DNA from: Haladaptatus sp. DJG-WS-42
Lineage (GTDB): Archaea > Halobacteriota > Halobacteria > Halobacteriales > Halococcaceae
Direction: 5' to 3'
DNA: 64,000 nucleotides
Assembly: GCF_037198285.1 (NCBI RefSeq)
Contig: NZ_CP147243.1
Span: 2,162,422 to 2,226,421, forward strand
A program made the position numbers and the translations under genes. The notes under the pieces are model-generated. The model was not told where the DNA came from. It made no database searches and saw only the letters and a program-made list of their open reading frames with translations. Shown one piece after another: positions 60,301 through 64,000 of this stretch; positions within the stretch are counted from its first letter, which is position 1, and each line of letters begins with the position of its first letter.

Positions 60301-61843
60301 CGACCTGAAGGTCGCAAACGACACGGCCGACATCAACGTCAAACTCGTCTCCGAGGCGGGTATCGGCACGATTGCGGCGGGCGTCGCAAAGGCCAACGCA
60401 GACGTCGTACACATCAGTGGGCACTCGGGCGGGACGGGTGCGAGTCCGCGCACGTCCATCAAGAACGCTGGGCTGCCGTGGGAACTCGGGCTTGCAGAAG
60501 CCAACCAGATGCTCTGTCAGACCGGCCTCCGCTCGCGCATCCGCGTCACCGCAGACGGCGGGCTGAAGACGGGTCGCGACGTAGCCGTCGCCGCCTTACT
60601 CGGCGCAGAGGAGTACGTCTTCGGGACGGCGAGCCTCGTCACCTCCGGCTGTGTGATGGCCCGGCAGTGTCACAAAAACACCTGTCCGGTCGGCGTTGCC
60701 ACCCAAGACGAGAACCTGCGCCGCCGGTTCCCCGGCGAGCCACAACACGTCATCAACTACATGACGTTCATCGCTGAGGAGCTTCGTGAGATCATGGCCG
60801 AGCTCGGCTTCCGGACGATAGAAGAGATGGTCGGTCGCGTCGAGGTGCTCAAACAGCGCACCGACGTGAAACAGCCAAAGGCGAAGAAGGTAGACCTCTC
60901 GTCGGTGCTCGCGCCGCTCGCAGGGGAGGTGCGGACGAAGACCGAAGCCCAGAACCACGACATCGACTCGCAACTCGACCACGCACTCATCAAGCAGGCG
61001 AAGCCCGCGCTCCAACGGCGCGAACCCGTCGTGCTCGAAAGCGAGATTACGAACGTCGACCGCGCGGTCGGCGCGATGCTCTCGAACCGCATCTCCAACA
61101 AGTTTGGGGGCGACGGCCTCGCAGACGATACCATCGCCATCGACTTCGAGGGGACGGCAGGCCAGTCCTTCGGCGCGTTCCTCGCCTCCGGCGTCACGAT
61201 GCACCTGACCGGCATCGCAAACGACTACGTCGGCAAGGGGCTGTCGGGCGGGAAAATCGCCGTCCAGACGCCACCGACGGCGTCGTACAAGGCAGACGAG
61301 AACGTTCTCATCGGCAACGTCGCGTTCTACGGTGCGACCGAGGGCGAGGCGTATATCAACGGGATTGCAGGCGAGCGCTTCTGTGTGCGCAACTCCGGCG
61401 TGAAAGCCGTCGTTGAAGGCGTGGGCGACCACGGCTGTGAGTACATGACCGGCGGCGTCGCCGTCGTCCTCGGCGAGACGGGGAAGAACTTCGCCGCGGG
61501 CATGTCTGGCGGTGTGGCCTACGTCCTAGATGAGACCGACACGCTGGCAAAGAAGGCGAACACCGGGATGGTCACGCTCGACAACGACCTTGCAGAGCGC
61601 GACCGCCGCATGCTTCGTCGCCTCGTCGAGAATCACGCGGCCTACACCGACAGCGAGCGCGCCAAAGCGCTGCTCGCGAACTGGGAGGAGACGCTATCTT
61701 CGTTCGTGAAAGTGATGCCCGACGCCTACGCCGAGGTCATCGCAGAACACGATTCAGAGGACGTGCGCACGAAACTGCCGCGCGCCGCCTCGGAGTACGC
61801 GGAGGGGAATGCGGGAAACGGTATCGCGCTCTCTGACGACTGA
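57314..61843 (+). CDS. gltB: Glutamate synthase large subunit
   Basis: 1509 residues from MANLSPDSRESPLVRGLADPTDARANCGVGVVMDLDGG at 57314. The amidotransferase nucleophile Cys is in NCGVGVV. A central domain follows, and the FMN and [3Fe-4S] part has GHSGGTGASPRTSIKNAGLPWELGLAEANQ and a cluster CVMARQCHKNTCPVGVATQ with three cysteines. The C-terminal beta-helix domain ends it, so it is full length. It makes glutamate from glutamine and 2-oxoglutarate. No gltD small subunit is nearby; the electron donor may be ferredoxin or a distant subunit. Confidence 0.96.
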   Translation: MANLSPDSRESPLVRGLADPTDARANCGVGVVMDLDGGVDHSVVADGVELLVNLEHRGTTGAEENTGDGAGIMLQIPHDFFSDEVDAPLGNPRTYAVGSLFLPQDADARDAVKAVVEETLADQRLDVLAWRDVPTDNAALGATALEAEPHVAHVFVKPSADISDDAFDRRLYVSHRAVEKAVAAADIEGSDRFYLCSLDRKTLVYKGLLKADQLAGYFPDLADDRVASNFALVHARFSTNTLGAWHLAHPYRRMIHNGEINTIRGNINWMRARETDLESDVLDADLDTIRPIIADENQSDTASVDNVLDLLLAEGRELPHALRMLIPEAWRKVDIDDDRRDWYDFHASLVEPWDGPALVAATDGDRVGAVLDRNGLRPCRYDITGDNRLIMASEVGALETDPSNIKERGRLQPGQLFLADPEEGRVVPDDEVFADLIDPKYGQWVADQQVRLADLKLGAPDAATTDGLRNKQAMFGYTYDELDNLLEPMASKGKDPVGSMGDDTPLSVLSDYNRPLFSYFKQLFAQVTNPPLDYIREELVTSLESRIGHQRNLLAESPEHAKQLVCDSPILKDEHLAAIRDLNTLSVKTIDATYDPDTGLEAGLEAVREAATDAAAAHDIVVLSDKAADETRVPIPSLLLTSGVHHHLVRNGLRNHCGLVIESGDPREVHHMATLVGYGADAINPYLAFETIADVVAGPDGADPVAAIDAYIGALEDGLLKIMAKMGISTVESYQGAQIFEAVGLDSGFVAEYFEGTENRTEGIGIEEIEADLLDRHSTAFTEEADMKRVGEYEHRSTGIHHGWNPQSVGTLQQSVRSGDYSRYKEFAAMMNDQNEQLQTLRGLLEFDDSRESIPLEEVESIESIVKRFSTAAMSLGSLSPEAHENNSIAMNRLGAKSNTGEGGEPPERFDTEKECNVKQVASGRFGVTSHYLSSADELQIKMAQGSKPGEGGHLPGQKVNEMIAHVRYATPGVGLISPPPLHDIYSIEDLKQLIHDLKVANDTADINVKLVSEAGIGTIAAGVAKANADVVHISGHSGGTGASPRTSIKNAGLPWELGLAEANQMLCQTGLRSRIRVTADGGLKTGRDVAVAALLGAEEYVFGTASLVTSGCVMARQCHKNTCPVGVATQDENLRRRFPGEPQHVINYMTFIAEELREIMAELGFRTIEEMVGRVEVLKQRTDVKQPKAKKVDLSSVLAPLAGEVRTKTEAQNHDIDSQLDHALIKQAKPALQRREPVVLESEITNVDRAVGAMLSNRISNKFGGDGLADDTIAIDFEGTAGQSFGAFLASGVTMHLTGIANDYVGKGLSGGKIAVQTPPTASYKADENVLIGNVAFYGATEGEAYINGIAGERFCVRNSGVKAVVEGVGDHGCEYMTGGVAVVLGETGKNFAAGMSGGVAYVLDETDTLAKKANTGMVTLDNDLAERDRRMLRRLVENHAAYTDSERAKALLANWEETLSSFVKVMPDAYAEVIAEHDSEDVRTKLPRAASEYAEGNAGNGIALSDD

Positions 61844-61915
61844 ACAGAGAGCGCCCCAGTTTTTCGACTGACCGCGTCCGCCAAAACTTTGCGCACCCGT
61901 CACTCAGCAACAGCC

Positions 61916-62899
61916 ATGGACACAGCCCTCGTCATCGGCGGGACGCGGTTTATCGGCAAGTGGACGGTTCGAGAACTCCTTTCTCACGACTACGACGTGA
62001 CCATCTTCAACCGCGGGAATCATGAGAACCCGTTTGGCGAGGAAGTCGCACACATTCAGGGCGACCGCACGAACGACGCCGAACTCGCCGCAGCGGCGAC
62101 CGAGGCCGACCCGGACGTCGTCATCGATTGCGTGGCGTACAAGCCCCGCGAGGTGCGCACCGCAACCCGCATTTTCGAGGACGTAGACGCCTACGTCTAC
62201 ATTTCGAGCGGGAGCGCCTACGGTGACGAAGAAATCCCGAAACGCGAGGGCGTCACCCGGCTCTGTGACTGCACGAACGAGCAGGCCGATGAGGACTCAG
62301 CCGAATCCTATGGCCCGCGGAAAGCAGAGGGCGACCGCGCCATCTTCGCGGCTGCAGAACGCGGTGTAAACGCCATGAGCGTGCGTCCGTGCATCGTCTA
62401 CGGCCCGGATGACTACGGCGAGCGCTTTGACTACTGGATTCACCGCGTCAGCACCTACGACCGCGTCATCATCCCGGGTGATGGGACGAACCTCTGGCAT
62501 CGTGCGTACGTCGAAGACGTGGCGAGCGCGCTGCGCATCGTCGCAGAGGAGGGCGACTCCGGCGAGGCGTACAACGTTGGCGACCAGCGGCTCGTGACCT
62601 TAGAAGAGATGCTTCATCTCATGGCAGACGCACTCGATACCGACATCGACGTGGTGCACGCGGGCGCACGTGAACTGTCGATTGCAGGTCTCACGCCCGA
62701 AAATTTCATCCTCTGGCGCGACTACCCGCACGTCCTCGCGACGGAGAAACTGGCGTCGCTTGGCTGGGAATCGACGCCCCTGCGCGAGGCGATGGAACGC
62801 ACGGTCGATGACCACCTCGAAAGCGACCGCGACGGGAGCGAACACGACCCCGGGCGTGAAAATGAAGCGCGCCTCCTCTCGGTTCTCGACACCATCTGA
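61916..62899 (+). CDS. NAD-dependent epimerase/dehydratase
   Basis: 327 residues from MDTALVIGGTRFIGKWTVRELLSHDYDVTIFNRGNHENPF at 61916. GGTRFIGKWTV is the NAD-binding Rossmann loop; VYISSGSAYGD gives the Ser of the active region, and PRKAEGDRAIF holds the Lys where many have YxxxK; the Tyr is in ESYGPRKAEGD. RPCIVYGPDDYGERFDYWIHRV and LWHRAYVEDVASALRIVAE are the nucleotide-sugar or flavin-like-substrate-binding segments. The family includes chloroplast RNA-binding-type epimerases. It could act on nucleotide sugars, but the substrate is unproven. Expressed after gltB with a 72-base gap. Confidence 0.9.
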   Translation: MDTALVIGGTRFIGKWTVRELLSHDYDVTIFNRGNHENPFGEEVAHIQGDRTNDAELAAAATEADPDVVIDCVAYKPREVRTATRIFEDVDAYVYISSGSAYGDEEIPKREGVTRLCDCTNEQADEDSAESYGPRKAEGDRAIFAAAERGVNAMSVRPCIVYGPDDYGERFDYWIHRVSTYDRVIIPGDGTNLWHRAYVEDVASALRIVAEEGDSGEAYNVGDQRLVTLEEMLHLMADALDTDIDVVHAGARELSIAGLTPENFILWRDYPHVLATEKLASLGWESTPLREAMERTVDDHLESDRDGSEHDPGRENEARLLSVLDTI

Positions 62900-62956
62900 A
62901 CACACGTCAGCCGACAGAGAGTAAACGGTATCACGGCGGGCGGTTCATGTCATAGT

Positions 62957-64000
62957 ATGTTTACCAAGTCGTCGTGGATTCGCCTGCCACGAAACGTTCT
63001 GGTGGGCCACGGGGTCTTAGACCAGACGGTGGAGGCGGTCTCAGAACTCCACCTGCGTGGGACGCCGGTGCTCGTCACGAGTCCGACGCCGCGGAAGATC
63101 GCGGCCGACCGAATCATCGACCAGTTCGAGGACGCAGGCTTCTCGCCGGAAATCGTCGTCGTTGAAACCGCGAGCTTCGCGGAGGTACAGCGCGTCATCG
63201 ACGCCGCCAAAGCAGTGGACGCAGGCTTCCTCGTCGGCGTCGGCGGCGGGAAGGCAATCGACATCGCGAAGATGGCTGCAGACCGCATCGACCGCGGCTT
63301 CATCTCTGTGCCAACGGCGGCGAGCCACGACGGCATCGTGAGCGGCCGCGGTTCGGTTCCGGAAGGCGACACCCGCCACAGCGTGGCCGCGGACCCGCCG
63401 CTCGCCGTCGTCGCGGACACCGAACTGCTCGCGAACGCCCCGTGGGAACTCACCACCGCGGGATGTGCGGACATCATCTCTAACTATACTGCGGTCAAAG
63501 ACTGGCAACTCGCCCACCGCCTGAAGAACGTCGAATACTCTGAGTACGCGGGCGCGCTCTCACAGATGACTGCGGAGTTGCTCGTAGAACGCATCGACGC
63601 TATCAAACCCGGCCTCGAAGAGTCCTCGTGGGTGGTCGTAAAGGCGCTTGTCTCCTCTGGCGTGGCGATGAGCATTGCCGGGTCCTCGCGGCCCGCGAGC
63701 GGCGCAGAACACCTTTTCTCTCATCAGTTAGACCGTCTCACACCCGGGGCGGCGCTCCACGGCCATCAGGTCGGTGTCGGGTCGATTCTCATCGAGTATC
63801 TCCACTCGGGCGAACACGGCCAGTGGCAGAACATCCGCGACGCGCTCGACAAACTCGGTGCGCCGACGACGGCAGACGGACTCGGTATCGACCCCGAAAC
63901 CGTCATCGAAGCGCTGACGACGGCCCACGAAATCCGCGACCGCTACACGATACTCGGCGATGGGGTGAGCGAGGATGCCGCGATAGAAGTCGCAACCGTT
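62957..64000 (+). CDS. egsA: sn-Glycerol-1-phosphate dehydrogenase, 3' end outside window
   Basis: 348 codons are visible from ATG 62957 and the frame is open at the edge; full-length family members are about 350, so only a few residues are missing. MFTKSSWIRLPRNVLVGHGVLDQTVEAV begins it, FLVGVGGGKAIDIAKMAADR is the NAD(P) site, PTAASHDGIVSG and SGAEHLFSHQLD and HGHQVGVGSILIEYL give the zinc-ligand His and Asp region. The enzyme makes the sn-glycerol-1-phosphate backbone of archaeal ether lipids, a marker that this is an archaeon. Confidence 0.95.
   Translation, partial: MFTKSSWIRLPRNVLVGHGVLDQTVEAVSELHLRGTPVLVTSPTPRKIAADRIIDQFEDAGFSPEIVVVETASFAEVQRVIDAAKAVDAGFLVGVGGGKAIDIAKMAADRIDRGFISVPTAASHDGIVSGRGSVPEGDTRHSVAADPPLAVVADTELLANAPWELTTAGCADIISNYTAVKDWQLAHRLKNVEYSEYAGALSQMTAELLVERIDAIKPGLEESSWVVVKALVSSGVAMSIAGSSRPASGAEHLFSHQLDRLTPGAALHGHQVGVGSILIEYLHSGEHGQWQNIRDALDKLGAPTTADGLGIDPETVIEALTTAHEIRDRYTILGDGVSEDAAIEVATV

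Noticed and set aside
58142-60424. A 760-codon open frame on the minus strand inside gltB
   Set aside because: It is the exact antisense of a well-conserved gltB coding region, and arises from GC-rich codon third positions; its composition (Cys, Val, Arg-rich) is not halophilic.
1-64000. Mobile elements, CRISPR arrays and rRNA operons
   Set aside because: No transposase-like protein, terminal inverted repeats with target duplication, regularly spaced repeats or rRNA sequence were found in the window.

Overview
This window is chromosomal DNA of a halophilic archaeon (class Halobacteria). The proteins are rich in Asp and Glu, and codon third positions are GC-rich. Many start codons sit about 26 bases downstream of a TATA-like element, as expected for leaderless transcripts. 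The gene content is archaeal: TFB, Spt5, SecE/Sec61-gamma, FtsZ1, CetZ, archaeal DtdA, NreA, aCPSF1/FttA, Dph6 and sn-glycerol-1-phosphate dehydrogenase. Many other genes belong to families I know only from haloarchaea. The genus cannot be fixed from the sequence alone. I see no insertion sequence, prophage, CRISPR array, rRNA or tRNA gene; this is core genome, very tightly packed.

Layout. 1-2455: a membrane-anchored DHH phosphoesterase (cut by the window edge), an NAD-dependent epimerase-like protein and a DUF5791 protein. 2490-11653: one long minus-strand operon coding for a GspE/PilB-type ATPase, a two-halved GspF/TadC-type membrane platform, four anchored extracytoplasmic proteins (DUF7283, 7285, 7284, 7286) and two small partners (DUF7310, 7311). 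The tubulin-like gene cetZ is divergent at 11728. 12804-19147: a phosphodiesterase-like protein, inorganic pyrophosphatase, a PadR regulator, RNase HI, TFB and NreA. 19148-31374: small conserved proteins, a Mut7-C protein, PolX, rhomboid protease, endonuclease V, an ArsA/Get3 ATPase, an aminotransferase, a CinA-type amidase and a PHP protein.

31451-35550 carries the classic haloarchaeal ftsZ1-secE-spt5 neighbourhood with dtdA. 35634-41291 is a plus-strand run: cation antiporter, aroE, a repeat-bearing HhH protein, then three translationally coupled genes that look like pabB-pabA-pabC. 41510-48424: Rieske protein, an HTH/Zn-ribbon regulator, a sugar nucleotidyltransferase, dipeptidase, Dph6, DUF373, SppA and a coiled-coil protein. 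49005-54816: small zinc-finger proteins, DUF371, endonuclease III, an EamA protein, a DsbB/DsbA pair, a MaoC protein and aCPSF1. 55143-64000: an unknown protein, prolyl-tRNA synthetase, glutamate synthase large subunit, an NAD epimerase and the start of egsA.

Points to follow up: the uncharacterised CetZ-linked secretion/pilus-like operon; a 48-bp in-frame insertion in pabA made of two tandem hairpins; a 580-base gene-free stretch with four strong inverted repeats at 48425-49004; paired palindromes between the divergent genes at 42219 and 42419; and the arrangement of convergent genes, nearly all of which share or abut their stop codons. DUF numbers are given from memory of family appearance and were not checked against a database.
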